From: Tachypleus tridentatus
Lineage: Eukaryota > Arthropoda > Merostomata > Xiphosura > Limulidae
Direction: 5' to 3'
NCBI RefSeq assembly: GCF_004210375.1
Contig: NC_134834.1
Span: 145,547,009-145,611,008, forward strand
Length of the DNA stretch: 64,000 nt
Shown here: positions 36,801 to 51,800 of the stretch, piece by piece
Position numbering within the stretch: position 1 is the first letter of the stretch
How the letters are laid out: the number at the start of each line of letters is the position of its first letter
Made by a program: the position numbers and the translations under genes
The notes under the pieces: model-generated
Told to the model about the DNA's origin: nothing
The model's input: only the letters and a program-made list of their open reading frames with translations
Database searches by the model: none

Positions 36801-39800
36801 CATCTGTATATAGAGACAAACTTTACAAAAACAAATATTTGTTGCCACATTTTAAATAGTATGCCCTTCTTTAAATGCACTAAACCCACATCTAGTAAAA
36901 TTGTTATATTTTACCCTGTTGAGGTTTCATTAATACAATATTTGATTTTAAAAATTTTATATTCTATCTTGTTGCAAGTGCCTGTTTGTCAGAAATAAAG
37001 CTGGGTAATTATTGGAATTTACAGATTTATTAATGTTTGGGTTCATTACTCAACTTCACCTTGTCAATCAATCATTCTCACACAAGACTTGAATAGTTGG
37101 AATAACCATATGTAATAACAATAATTGGGAACACTAACTTTGAATATTTAATTATTTTCGTAAGTCCCAACAATAAACTGAAAAACCTCAAATTGATGAG
37201 TAATCATAATCGAAATATTCCTATTAATTATTTCTATGACACTAATCAGTATCCATAAATAATTAGTTATTATCAAAAATATGGCAATTCCTTTACATTT
37301 CTAACCTTAGTAGGAGGAAATGGAGATCCTAGTAGTTCCGAGTTAAAGAAATCAAGATTTTTCATAGATTTAGGTGTTGATGAGCCAGGAGTTGAATGGG
37401 GGGTGTCAGCTATGATGCTTGCTTCCAATCCTTGAAAAGAAGAATGATGAGAAATAGTTGATACTTCAGGTTCAAGTGCCCCTGTCGATAAGTCCTTTCT
37501 TCCTACAGAATTCCTCCTCCTTCGAACCTGAGTTGTATGCTTTAACACTACAGGGACCAGTTAAAGAAAGATATTTAATCAGAAAATCTTCTGAAGTTAT
37601 ACCAGTTACATTAATTTTTGTAAAAAAATTGTTTAAATGCAATCATAACTTCATAAAGTAACATTATAATTTTAAACTTATTGAAAATAAAGTTTGAGAA
37701 AGCAAGAAACAAATCAAGAATATTAGTAAACTTTGATTTGATTAACAAATATCACCAACAAGAATAAGCTACAAATAAACCACATATCACTTGAGTTCCT
37801 GAACTGTTTTTTTTAAAGAACTAAAATTCACTGATTAATTCTCAACTAAGGTTTGGAATATGAAAACCACTGAGGTTAATATGTAACTACACTATTCTTG
37901 AAGAGAAAACTGAACTGTCTACCATAGTACCAAGTATGATGAAATTATAATAACTTGTATCTAAAGTCACCTTCTCCCTTGTCCAGAGTGTCGCTGATGA
38001 TCTGAACACTAGCATGTCTTATATTCTGCAATAATTACTAAAATAAATGTATTAAACATAATTTTGGTCAATGTAGACTAAGTAATTTTACAGAATTTAC
38101 GTAATGCAAACATAAAAATATACATAAAATATTAGATGCAAGATTAATCCAGTTAATTCTTTAAAGATGGATAAGCACCTAATATGAGCCTTGCTTTTAT
38201 AAACAGTACTGGAAAACAAATCCCAATGAAAGCTATTATTGGATGATTTGATTACCCATTATTCAGAATCTCACTTGCTAAGATCATTTATCTTATTTTA
38301 TGTTGTACGTATATTAAGAAAGCATTATTACTAAACTAACTATTTGGTTTTTACTTAACAGTAACTGAATAAGTTTGTTTTTCCTGTGAAAAGTTAAGTG
38401 TTTGGACAATAAAAGTGAATGTAATAATTGAAAGGAAACAAATCATAATTTTAGATGAGATCTAACACAAAACTGACCACTTCTCTTGAGAACTGTCTAG
38501 TCCAAGATCCTGAATTATTCGAGTCAGTTGTTTTGTGCTCTTTAGTTTCAAGGAAACATTATCTCCCTCTAATTTTTTTTTCTCTTCATAGTTTTTTGTC
38601 AATCAATAAAACTTTCTTCCAGTGAAAGTAGTATTTATAGAGCACAAAACAACTGACTTGAATAATTCAGGTTGTCATGGATTTCATTTAAAAATTAGTG
38701 CACAAAAGCCTGTGCAGGAAAGGAAATTGGAAAAAATATTATGGAAAATAATTATTATATTTCTGGTTTAAAATGTTCACAGAGGGTAATTAGAAGTAGC
38801 TTGCAGCTTAGCAAAGAAATATGAAATACAGCAAAACCAATCACTTAGTAAAAACAGAAGTTTGAATCCAACCTAGACTCAAGGTTTTATGTGTTCAGTT
38901 TAATTTTTAGGTAATTTATTAACATTAAATACTTCTGTATCTACAACATAATAACAGCACTATTGAAAAAGTTTCAAAGTAACAAAAGACATTTAAATGT
39001 GTGAATTTTAATCTTTTACAAAAAAGCTCTCATCAAAATATTTGGAAAAGATAAGATACAAATATATCTATCGATACAACATACCAGTATCACGTAACTT
39101 CTTGATGGTAGAAGTGTCAGTCTTGTTTTATCAACCTACCATTTTCCTTGATTCTCCGTACACAAGATTCTATGAGTTTGTCACTAGATTTTGAAGCAAG
39201 CGAAGTTTCCCGAGCTTTGGAAGCTATCTCATCATCTTCTGAAAAAAAATCCTCTTCTTCTACTTGGGAAGAGTTACTAGAAATCAACACACAAGAAGAC
39301 TGTATAATGTGTTAACCAACAAACAACAGGTATGTGACCAGAAATAATTTAAAAAAAAAATTGTTTTTTTCTTATCTCACATTAATTTACAAATATGTAT
39401 ATTTGGTTGTTTGTCTGTTTACAAACTACTCCCACAGTCTTTGAGCTAGCAGAACCAATCTTGGCAGACAGATTCAGGGTGTACACACTTATCTGGATGG
39501 GGCCTCAAACTCGCAGGATTAAACTTGGCATAAATGCTTAGATAACAGTCACAAATCCTTTTTTTTTTTTTTTTCAAAAAAGCAGAGTAAGTCCCCTTTG
39601 TAGTGCATATAGAAGTAACTGGGGATAATGGAAAAGCTCAACCAATAAATCTTTTTAATAGAGTAGTTTCTGTGGAGTAAACCAAAACTACAATAAAACA
39701 ACATACAACTGACAATTTTATATATGAAACTTATTAATACAACATAAAAACTACTATAATTCACAATGTCTAGTTAGAGCTTTGTCATTATCAAAAATAA

Positions 39801-42800
39801 GTAGTAACACACTAAAAAATATAAGAGTAACAAAAGTGGCAGAGGACCAAGGAAACTATTTCTAAAATTCAGAGCAAGAAGTCAGACCTTTAATAACTAC
39901 ACATCTTAGTGGTGTTTAACCCAAAAACCAACAATAAAAGTGAAATATTAAAGAAAGAAAAAAACAAACAAACATGTATATAAACAAATGGTGGAATAAT
40001 AGACTATTCTGTTCACAATATTTCAAGATTGGGGGCCTTTCATCTTGTCATTTCAAATTTCGATGTAACAAAGGACTTTAAGACATTGAATATTCACAAA
40101 AAACATCTTGTAAGATTGTATGTTTGTATTTAAGCAAAATCTTTAAAATGGGCTGTGTTCTGCCCACCATGGGTATCAAAATCTGGTTTCCAGCCTTGTA
40201 AGTCTGCAGACATACCACTGTGCCACTGGGGGGCATGTTGTAATATGTTAATTTCAAACATTATGTAGTACTGAACCTATCATACCATTGAAACTTTAAA
40301 ATCACAAGAGGTAAAGGTATCTAAACAAGAAATGTTGTGAATATTAAAAATATCGGTTTCTTATTTACCATTGTGGTGTAAGGTTTTATTCTTATTTCTA
40401 TTCCAAAATTAAAATATAGTTTGAGAATGATGGGTATATTTCTTTGTAAAAGTACACAATAAAAAACATTCCACTTATGGTCTTCTCAAAACTTACCAAA
40501 AACTGTAAATGTATGTATTAATAATCTAACTACAGAGTATCCCAAAAGTCTTAAGTGATTTGCATCTCTTCTTAATTTGAAATACATCTAATTATGGTAC
40601 TGTCAAAGCACAAGAAAGTAGAGTTAATCCTCTTGATAATCCAAACTTAGTTTGAATGACCAATCAGATCGCAAGGACAGCATGTTGAACACACTATAAA
40701 AAACGCATTGAAGTGTCCATTAATTCTAGACATTTTCAAGACTATGTATTAAGAATGTATAGTTCACAACTATGGTTTTGAACTTAGATTTAAACAGCAA
40801 AGTTGTGTGTTAAAATTTCACATGTGAAAGATTTTTTTTTTTTAGGTTTTATGGATACAGTTGAATAACCAACAAACCATGAGTTTCTATATATCGATAC
40901 CACAGAATTCCACTATAATTTATCAAGCTTAGTAATCAAGTTATATTTAGGTCAAAAACCATTATGAAATTTTGTACAGACTAAAAGATACAACCTACCT
41001 CCCTGAAATCTTAGTTCAAAAGGACCAAAAGTGTCTTTTAACAGAATAAAATGGCTGAGAAAACTAGGGGAACATTTTGAGCTTTTGATTTGTTATTCAT
41101 GTCATATATTGAAGTAAGTACACACAAGGGGTCATTTTCAAAATTGGTAAGAGATGAACAGGACCACCATGCTTGATTTAGTTCACAAGTCTTATCTCAG
41201 CAAAATGAAAAGATATAAACTAGAATACAAAAATAAGAACCTAAGTATTGGTAATATGAATTCCTAATTTACACAAAACTATGTATTTAGTAGTATATCA
41301 AAAATATCTGATCTGAAACATTGCTGCATTCAACATGCCCTGTGACTCACAGAAAAACAAAGAAACAGTATTTAGAGATGTGTTCTTTTAATATTTACTT
41401 TAAAATTAAGAAATTAGCTTATATATAATAAAATTTGAATCCATCTACAATTTGATAACAAACTTGAGAAAAATTCATAAAATAGTAGTTCAATAAAACT
41501 TTGAATGCAAGTGAACAAATGCAATGGCATGGTCTTTGACCTGTGACCCATCAGAGTAGGATTAAACCAAGACATTCCTGGTTTAAGCTATGTACAGAGA
41601 AAAGTTTTTTTTGAAAAACTGAAATATGGTATGAAATCTTATGAAACATAACAGCTGGACATAATTTCTCTGTGAAAGCCAGATCAGGGTGCTTGTTTAG
41701 GATCATCTTGAGTCGAGCACATCTATTCATCTATCTTTCTCTGTCTGTCTGTATGCACATGTTAACCAAATTTTAGCTCACAATTTTAGTGTGAAGCAAG
41801 TTTAAAAAATAAATCCCGTGGAGGATGTTTAGTTTTACACAATGACGAACTTCCCAACTGGGGTGTTCGGAGATATTGATATCCCCCTTTGCCCTGGTAT
41901 GCAAGTTGATTGGGATGAGATATTCCTTTATGAAACCATCCTTGAGATATAATTTAATATCAACCCAATTTAAGCATGCAATTTCTTCAAATCCAACCTT
42001 GAGGTATACAGTTTGTGTTAACTCAAATTGTGCATTTTATTTGTGTAAAGTCATCCTTATTGCAAACACCTAATGTTGATTAATCTGATGCTACTAAAGT
42101 AAGAATATATCCGAGAAGGTAGGGATAGTCCGAGCCAAAAACTAACTATCCTGGTGTAGTTACCTTTTATAAGAATGAACTTCAACCTGATCAGATGAGA
42201 TGAAGTTTGTACCAACAGAAAGTTTAACAGGTTTCAAAAAGATGGAGATTTAACCTCAACCCGAGTTTATGAAGTTGTTAATTAAGTCTAGAAAACCGTA
42301 GTTTCAATGTAACTACACAACATTACACATATTTGAATGAGAAGCTCTAATAAAACCTAATGTTGTACAATTTACATACACATTGAACTCTTCAAAACTG
42401 ATATTTTAGTAAATTCCTTAACTAAACAAATTAAATGTTAAATACTATGTTTGTATTCACTTACTGTTTAAAAGCTTTTCCAACTTGGCCGTTAGGTACA
42501 GCGTCAGACTGATGTTTCAGAGCTGGATATCCGTAGGAAGACTGTTGCGAATTAAGATACTTCCCATTCAGCTGTTTTTTCATTTTAAATGCTGAATAAA
42601 TTACAATCACCATCCAGTTCACTTAAAAGAAAAAACAAAAATTTATTAAAACAGCAAGTGATTTCTGCTCAGTAAAAAATCAGAATTAAAGCCTCATTCC
42701 AAACATTTCAAATCAGTTCATTAAACTTTAATACATAGAGTTCAAGAAGTTATTACTAACATATATTGAATTATGTACAGTTTATTATTAATCATCAATG

Positions 42801-45800
42801 GTGTAGAGTGACCCCCTCAAACTTTGGATCACAAGCTAAAACAAAAGTAAATGTAAATATGCACCTTAGAAAATTTATTACACTCATAATTCTTGTAATA
42901 TATATTTATAAACCTTTAACATAAATGAGTAAGTATTCTCAAAATTAAAGGCAAATTATTATTGGCACAGAAAGATTGGTAGATTTTAGTACACAGCTTT
43001 GTTTACTACAGAAGTTGCGGTAATAACCATCACAGATCGGAAATGTTTGCAAGTGACTAAAAAGTAGATCATTATGGCAAAAGTCATTAATGATATTGTT
43101 TTAAACATGAAACTAAGGAAAATATCACTAATCATTATTCTGTTATCAACTTTGTAGAAATATGTATTACTTGAAAAGCACAGAAAAGTTTTCATAGATC
43201 CAAGTTAAAATTATGTTCAAATTACGTTTATCACATCAAGCTTACAAGTATTATTTCTACTTAGAAAGAGGTTTAGTTGCACTATTTTTGGAACAATTTT
43301 TTTAATAAAAATTTCAATTTTCATCAATTGAAAAACATTTTATACTACAGATCAAGTTCACATAAAAACTTGTCCAATAGCAAACAAGAAACTGCTTAAG
43401 CAAATCATTTTTATTCCTCTATTTTTTTTAACAATTCCCTTCACTCTCATGAAACAGAAGTTGCACTGTATTACAAATCTGAACTTTCTTAAACATTTTT
43501 TAGACTATAAACAGATATTAAACATACATAAAACAACAGAAACCAAAATCACTGTCAAAGCAATAAAGTCCAGGCTCACTCCCTGTCTCACGTCACTCAA
43601 AACGTTCAGTGTAATCAATAACAGAAGAATAATGCGTGAAAATGTAGGGGTCTGCAGAAACACAGAACCAATGGCAGTAATGAGAAAGTAAATACCATGC
43701 AGGGTGCAGGTGTACATAACAGACAGCTGATCACCTGGAAAAAGACATTTAGAAATATAAAACATTAAACACATGACCAGAATATCATGTATTTAAATTT
43801 GTTTTAATTTTACCTTTTTTAAAATTTTTTTTCTTAAACTAACAGACATTTAAAGGATCCTTTACATTTTGAATTCACTTCATTAAGTTTTTTGGATAAC
43901 ATGCTTTACAATTAATTTATATAAATTTAATATGATGTTTTTTAGTTTACTACTTAAAAATAACAGAATGATACTTAGATTGCCTATAAATTACTTTAAG
44001 TAATAGCTTTCCCTACTTTTAATATCAGTTATAAAGTATTCAATAGAAGAAGTAACTGAATGTCTGTTTTAGATCTTTCTGAAATGTTTTCATACACATT
44101 CACAAGTCATTAAAACAATTGCACTGTGAAAACCTTGAAATATTTAAAAATCAGTTGCCATTAAACAGATCTCTGTTAATTTTGTTTTGATGCTATAAAA
44201 TAAATCTCCACTGACCTGCTCCATCCATCAAACCAGCCAACCAATTAATTTTTTCATCAACTTCCCGTCTTGTTTTATCAACGAGAGCCAGTAAATATGC
44301 AGCCGTTTCATTGATACGTTTCAAGTTTTCAAGGGTTTCTTGATATTGGTTAACTGTCTGTTCATGGTTTTGGAGAAACTGTTGTGTGCTCTTGTCTGCA
44401 AAAGACAAGAGATTTTATGTTTAAAAAGGCATTTCTCCAGCCATGAAAGCCAACTTTCAATAAACCTCACTAAGAAGGAAGTTATCAATCATCTCAATCT
44501 TAGTTAATGTCTCAATTTTTAAGCAAACATTAAAACAAAATTGTTGATTGTCAATTCTCGTATCCAGCTTCAGTTCAAATGAGATGTTTGTGATGTCCAA
44601 AGTCTGTACTTTTTTAGAAAGTAGAAACTCAAATTACTGATATTGACAAGTTAGATTATAAAATAAAAACCTTTACCTTTTATACTTGATAACTATATTT
44701 AGCAAATCAAATACAGTGGCCAAAGCCCACTTCCATTTCTGGAAATACTTATTACACCTACTTTGCTCTGACACATGTTTATAACCAATCAGAATATTCC
44801 CCTACATGGTTTACTGCTCAGTCTTTGCAAGGTGTATATTCACTAAAAATATTTTTTGTTATAAAGCTCAAAAAGAAGGGGTAACATGAAATGGTGATTA
44901 AAAAAATATTTAAGACTCAAAAACAACTTGGTTAGCAAATATGATAAATATATAGCAAAATTTCATGGCATTGCTATGGTAACTTATAATATTTTGTTAT
45001 TTCAAAATACACATAAGAACTAAAAATTTTGTTTTATATCTTCCACATACAAAATTCAACAAGGCTTAGCATGCCAGGTACAGCAAACTAGCATAAACTT
45101 CATAACAATTGTAAGTAGTACATTTCATCGTTTTTTGCATTTATTTATTTGTTGTTCTATGTTTTAAGAAAAATAGCTGAAGTTTAACAATTTGTATATA
45201 GTAATAAAATAAGAATAGATATATAATGTTAACAAAAAATTTAAACTACTTATCAATCTTTGCAGTTTCTTTATTTTCTGTTCTAGAAAAGTATAGATTG
45301 TGACAATGTAGAATTTTTTTTTTTTAATTGTAGTGGTTACAAGGTTGGTCAATTCTACCAACCCACACTAAGATAAGATAAAATGACAGATAACAAAAAA
45401 GTTTTTCTTAAAGAATGTCTGCTTGTTATCTTGAGGTTATAGAAATTTCAGAAATGAAATATGACAATTTTGAGACAAACATATTTTCAACCTCAAAATC
45501 AAGAAATACTTTACATGATGGATTTACAACATTTGAAAAGATAAAATGCATGAACAAATCCTTAATTACAAAACATGATATTTTATGTACGAGAAACCTT
45601 GTAATGTTTATTCACAATGTGAAAAATTTCATGCAAGCTTCTCATGGTTACTTTCATAATTACGAGCTAACAAGATTACACCCAGCCCATAGTCAGAGAA
45701 ATTTACTAGTCATAATAGTAGCCAACAAAAATGACAACTAGCATGCTATCAAATGCCCATAACAAGAAAGCATTTCTCAACTCTTGTAAAATGGAAATTA

Positions 45801-48800
45801 AGGTTTACTTATTACCTTAAATAAATCAAATTTGACTGTTGACAATTTAAGGTACCTGGATCTTGAAATGTAAATATTAACATTTATCTACTTCTCCTTT
45901 CATATATTAACAACCCCCCACTTTTTTTTTCTTCAAGATACAGAACAAGCTTTGTGTACTAAAACAAGATACTTACAAAATTGAAATCTGATTCTATTGT
46001 ACAGGGTGTTCGGAAGTCACTGTGCAGTTTTGTAATCAGCATTCATTCAGTCTATTTCAAGCCAGCAACTGGTAGCAGTGTTTAGAAACAAAACAAGGAT
46101 CCAAGCCTGTATTGATGCCAACAGGGGGTCACTTTCAACATTTTTTATAATTGTCATTTATAATTACCTCCTGTATTCTATATTGAAACATCTGTTAATA
46201 AATATACAAGTGCACAGTGACTTTCCGAACACCCTGTATAAATTCTTTATCCAGGTCAATGAAGTGACTTTTCAGAGAGAGAATACAGAGGTTTTAGCTA
46301 TTGGAAAAATATATTCCAGTTGATAGAATATCACACTAATATCCTAAAAGAAACCCCTTCATGCATACACATACCAATTTTGTTCCAGACTTCTTCAGAT
46401 TTTTTCTGGACTGCAGCCAAATCATCAAGAATTTCCTGATGATTCTTCTGTCTATCAACTTCATTCCTCTCTAGCTGATTGCTCGCAGTATCTACATTTT
46501 AAAAAATTCTCACATCTTATCTTAACTAATATTTTTTCTTTAAATCAAGTTTGCTAGGCCAGTTTCATTAGTATAAAGAAATCTGTCAGTACTCTTTACA
46601 AATCAAACAAAACATGCACACAAAAACTAATTTCCACATACAAATTTTGTTGTTGTTGTTTTTTTTTTGTTTTTTACAGAAAATGCATTATGTGGAAACA
46701 TCACAATGTTCACCACACACACACACACACACTTCATAAAACCATAATCACTTTTACAAAGTCAATTAAAAAACTACTTGTAAAGCAGACAAATTGAAGT
46801 TTAAATTATCAAGCAAGAAAATGCTGTTGGAAAAATGAGAAGTTACAAACATACAAACTTGGAATTTTGTTTTAGATTATAATTAAAGCTCTTGGCCTAT
46901 TTTGATTTTAAAAATATTTTTACAGTTTACAGGCTTAATATAAAACCACTTATCAATAACCTAAACAATACACTGCTATTTTTACACTTCTGAAGAGTTA
47001 TAAAAATGAAAATCACATATTCACATAGCTTCCAAAAATAAATTTTGTTCCTATTGAAACATAATATATTTTGTTGATAAAATACCATAATTCATCATTT
47101 TGCTTCAAAAAATGGTTTTGAAATTTACACATTTGGTATGCATAAGTTTTACTTAGCTTTGCTCCTATATTCAGAATTTAATTGCAGTTAAAACACATGC
47201 AACATTTCAATTTTGTCATTGAATAGGGAAAAAAAGGTTTTCTAACTACCCAATTTTTTTTTAATGACTTCAGTCATTTCTGCAAGCTCCTTTTGTCCTG
47301 TTGCAATCAGTGCTTTTTCCCTGGTCAGTTCCCGCATATTACCCATTATGAACAATTGGATTTTCTGCTGAGAGGATTTCAATATTTCCTGTCGACTCAT
47401 TAGGTCTTTTTGTCCAGTTGCCATGGTTTCAAGAGTACGGCTGGTTAAGTCTCCCATCTTTTCTTGACCTTCCTAGCAGTATTGGAAAAAAAAGAAAATG
47501 CAAAATCAAAGCACATTGTCTAAAATTTAAAGTAAAAATTAAAGTATATAATTAACCTTCAGTCACAAGTTTAAAACTAGCAAATGTGTAGGAGCCACAG
47601 AAATGAGGTAGCTCCAAATGTGGGACATGGGAATAGCACACAACAGTTAGGGACTGGAGAACTTTTAGTACTTATTTTGTTCCCCATCTCTTTATTGTAC
47701 CTCAGCTTTCATTACCACCGAAAAACATGAAAGTTCAAGAAAGCAGTTTAACAGACAAAATATGATGTCTTATATAACCCAAGCTCGTTTGAAAGGTGAA
47801 CCATTCTTATTAAAAAGAATGGTCCACCTTTCAAAGGAGCTCAGGTTAAAGGATATATATGTGTGCTCAATTGATATCACCACATCCAGTCTGAACATTT
47901 GTCAATGAAGCATATTCTTGAAATTTATTATTACACACTATTTAAATACAATTAGTCAGAGAGATGATACCAAGGTATTCATATCATTGTTAAGGTAATA
48001 AACTGGCTTGAACAATAATTCATTGTTTCATGGGAATGTGACCAGATGAGCATTTAATGGGAAATTTAGAAGACTTGGGAACAACTCACAAAAATTTTTT
48101 TTAGATATTTGTTATTCATGAAAATTGTTCATGCTGCATTTGAAAGCCAAAGAAATTTTATTGTGACAAAACAACAGATAAGTTTGGTGACTACAACAAT
48201 CAAAAACCATAATGTTTTTATGATTCAACTCCTTATTGATTGAATACTGTTCTTAAATTTATCATATTCAAATAAGCAAAAAAATTTATTTACTAAATAT
48301 ACCTATATTTACCAGATAGAAAATGATATAATAAAGAAACTTAACAAAACTCACAGTACCCAGCAATAACAAAAGGTAACAGAGATACCATACTGAAAGG
48401 TGATCCTAGGTCATTAAATAAATCTTATTACAAAACAGCCTCTCAAAACAGTTTTGTAAATTTCACAAGCTAAAAATTTATATCAAACTATATAGTATCC
48501 TCTCAGCCAAAATTATATACCATTGTCATGTTTAAAGTTTCATGCAAGTATTTCTACTACGAGAAGAACTTTTTTAAAATCAAGGAATAACAAATATCCA
48601 TCAGGTTCAGAAAGGGTTGATTATAATTATAACATTACAAATTCTTAATCAGTTCTACATCCACTGAAACTATAGTGTAACACAGATGAAGGTAATAATT
48701 TAATAAAAAATAAGAACATACCGAACACAAATATTTATGATATGTACACTACTTTGACAACATTGTGTCACTACACAGGTCAAAATTGCCATTAAAATAA

Positions 48801-51800
48801 TCATGTAAGTAATGACACCTAGAACAATTGAAATATGATTAAGTGCATGTTTTATGAGCAGTAGAATACTCAACTAAGTTACAATATTTAGTTTCACATG
48901 TGTGGAAATTATCAATACTGTTGCAAAGCAAAGTTCATTGCGTTTTTATATACAAATTATACGAATGTTGTCATAACCTCCATTAAACTTGTGGCTTTAG
49001 TCTGCAAAGTTGGAGTGGAAAATGCATTATCAAATGACTTTTCAGTCACTAAGTCAAAATGCTTAAGGTATCATGGGCAACTTTAGTGCCATATTTTTCT
49101 ACCCTGCCTCCAATTATAAAAATGTTTAAAAATATAAATATTAAAAATAACATTCATTGTCATTACATTTTATTTCATTGTACAGTTTTCTTAATAAAAT
49201 TCTATTAAAGTGTTTTAGTCTTATTATTTTACACAACAGATAGGAATATTTCATTTAATTTTTTTTTTTTAACACAACTGAAAGTTCATACCCACCTCTA
49301 ACTTTTTCATACTGTCTAGCTGATTTTCTGCTGTCCACATCAACTTGTTTACTGTAATCTCAGTTTTGGCTGTGAACTGTTGCTGTCTTGCTGCATAGCA
49401 AACAGCTCGAGCTCTGTTGCTAACAATATGGTAGGCATTCCATGTGTTCTGATCCATGTCTTTAGTGCAATCCCTCAGTGTCTAAAGTCAAATGATGTTT
49501 GGAATAAATTCATGCCAAATTTAATATTTTCAATAATGGATTTAACATTACAATTCCATTCACATATTTTTAATAGAACTGAATGAATCACTTAACAACC
49601 TTACCTAAAAAACACCATGAAACAAAATATGAAACAACCATGCAAATTCCTATCTTGTTAACAAACATGCACGGTTAAATTAGAATAGCTTACAAACCAT
49701 CATACAACATTTTTTAAATGGTTACAGAACAAGTCTACACAATTAATCAACCAGAAACTGAGTTCAACACTGTAGGTTCTCTGATGATGGTTAATTTATG
49801 AGAAAACAAAACTTAAAGCATGAAAAAGTGGAATAAATAATGATCCTTAAAGAAATATGAAGCAATGTTACAAATGACTGATGGTATACTAAATATCTTT
49901 CTTCCAATTATTTTACAAACAAAAAAAATTTTTTTGGTAATTCCATTAGAGTAAAAACGTTTTGAACACTGAAGTATAAAAAATAAATTTACAAGTTTAT
50001 AGTTAATTTTAAATGTCACAAACTGGTGATGTTCATTTCTTTTCCTGTAAAACAGTAATGTATTATTTTTACATAAAGTTAGTAAAGGAATTTAAACTAA
50101 ATATAAACAATGTTAACTGAATACACAACTACTAATACAGCAACATAAAATAAAGAATGTACCATTTTATTGTACAAAAATGAGTTTAGATAGCATGATT
50201 ACTTATGAGAAAAAAGTAAAATTTCAACCATTACTCAAGAAATCACTATTGCCAAATCGCAAATCATTTAATTAGCTAATCACCATTAAAAAAAAAAAAT
50301 CAGAATTTAGCCAGCCTTTCAAGACTCTAAACACATCCTCTTGTTTTGGAATTCAGCATAAACTAGTTCTTTTTATACTATTGATCCAGTGAATAACCTT
50401 TTTAATACATACATCCTTATACAAGAACCAGGAATCAGTAGATTTCTGCAAAATAGAAGACGAGTGTAAAACGACAGCCTTAAATGGTTCCTTCTTGTTT
50501 GCAAATTAAATTTCTATTACCTTTACAGTACAGACTTGAACTCTGGTGGTTCAATTAATGCAAGACTGTCAAGTAAGCTGAGGACTTGAGGGTCAAGTTG
50601 ATTTCTTAATACTCAGAATTGTTAAATATGTAACTACAAACAGAACAAATTTTTAATTTAATGGTAAATATTGTATAAATTAAACTAATAACTTACACTA
50701 CTTATAGATGTTATGAACAATATATATTATAGTTAGTATAAAACATGTAAAAAACAGAATGTGTGGTCTACTTCTTACCATATCATCTGTACATCTAAAT
50801 ACTGGTCTTCCTTCTACTGCAGACTGGCAATTTAACAACATGACACTCACTCTACCGATATCTTCTTCTGTCATAGTTCCGCAAGATTTCTTTAAGTGCA
50901 TAATAACCTACCAGTAAATTAAAAAAAAAAAAAACATTCTAAAGCATGATTCTTCACCTATAAGCAACAACAATTTTGACAACAGTCATTTTTTATTGAA
51001 CATGATAAAATACACAGTAATAGCTTAACATGAGAAATAAAGTCACATGAAAAATGGTGATCTGATTTGGATAAACAAGTTAGTCAGTGAAAACATGATT
51101 TTGAAATTTAAAAATCTTACAAATTGCTTGCTGGTTGTGGGAAAAAATGTTCACATTTTTCAACAAACACAGCTTGGTCAAAATTATTCAGAAGGATTGA
51201 GTTTTAACTTACATAAATTTTGTTGCTGTGGTGACTACAGGTAAACAAGGTAGGAAGAAATAAGAGATCATTAGTCTATCAAGTTCAAGTCATAATGCTA
51301 AAAACTCAGTTCTATCTAATTTTTGAAAACAGATTAAATATACATTAAAACTGTAAAGTCCTTGTATAACTTGAGAGAAGTTTGTTTTATACTGCTCTAA
51401 TTCCTTTAAAACTTTCATCCTTGGACATGTCAAATATGAGTGAACTAAGTAGAAATGAACGTGTCACGTAATTTCTTTGTGCTTTGATTTCATAACTCCA
51501 ATCATGGATAAATGTAAATCAGTCAATGGGAGTGATCACTACAGATAACAACAACATTTCTCCACTTTCTCATTAAATGCAATATACATTTAGTCTATGT
51601 ACTTTCAGTTACCACTGACATTTAGGGCAAAAACACAAACACTAGTTATATTCATAACTGGTAAAACATTACTTCTCCAACTTTATTTCATTTTCAAATC
51701 TCATCAATCATTTGGTGAATTTCTCTTCCACACATTATTTGTATGTACTTTCAAGACATACACATATATTAAGTTATGTTACTTATTGTTTTTGACAAAA

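Larger units (their letters stand above)
37548..39139 (-). other. bmb-like introns 10 and 9, around exon 10
   Basis: Apart from exon 10 (37971-38025) and the foldback at 38509-38671, nothing is recognised. A missing small exon that would repair the exon 9-10 phase, if it exists, should lie in 38026-39139. Confidence 0.5.
39277..42464 (-). other. bmb-like intron 8
   Basis: Contains the SINE at 40120-40236 and a mariner-end relic at 40532-40700. The rest is unrecognised. Confidence 0.55.
44396..47249 (-). other. bmb-like introns 5 and 4
   Basis: Around exon 5. Holds the mariner relic at 46002-46236 and a CA microsatellite at 46713-46732. An open frame at 45415-45741 has no domain or splice evidence. 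Confidence 0.5.
47473..50778 (-). other. bmb-like introns 3 and 2
   Basis: Around exon 3. The only recognised structure is the hairpin at 47774-47849. Confidence 0.5.

Noticed and set aside
43505-43527. C-terminal end of the bmb protein at the read-through stop of exon 7
   Set aside because: A consensus donor just before it joins exon 8 in the right phase, and later exons carry the family's known C-terminus.
45415-45741. 108-codon plus-strand gene inside the bmb gene
   Set aside because: It lies within intron 5 of the minus-strand gene and has no recognisable domain.
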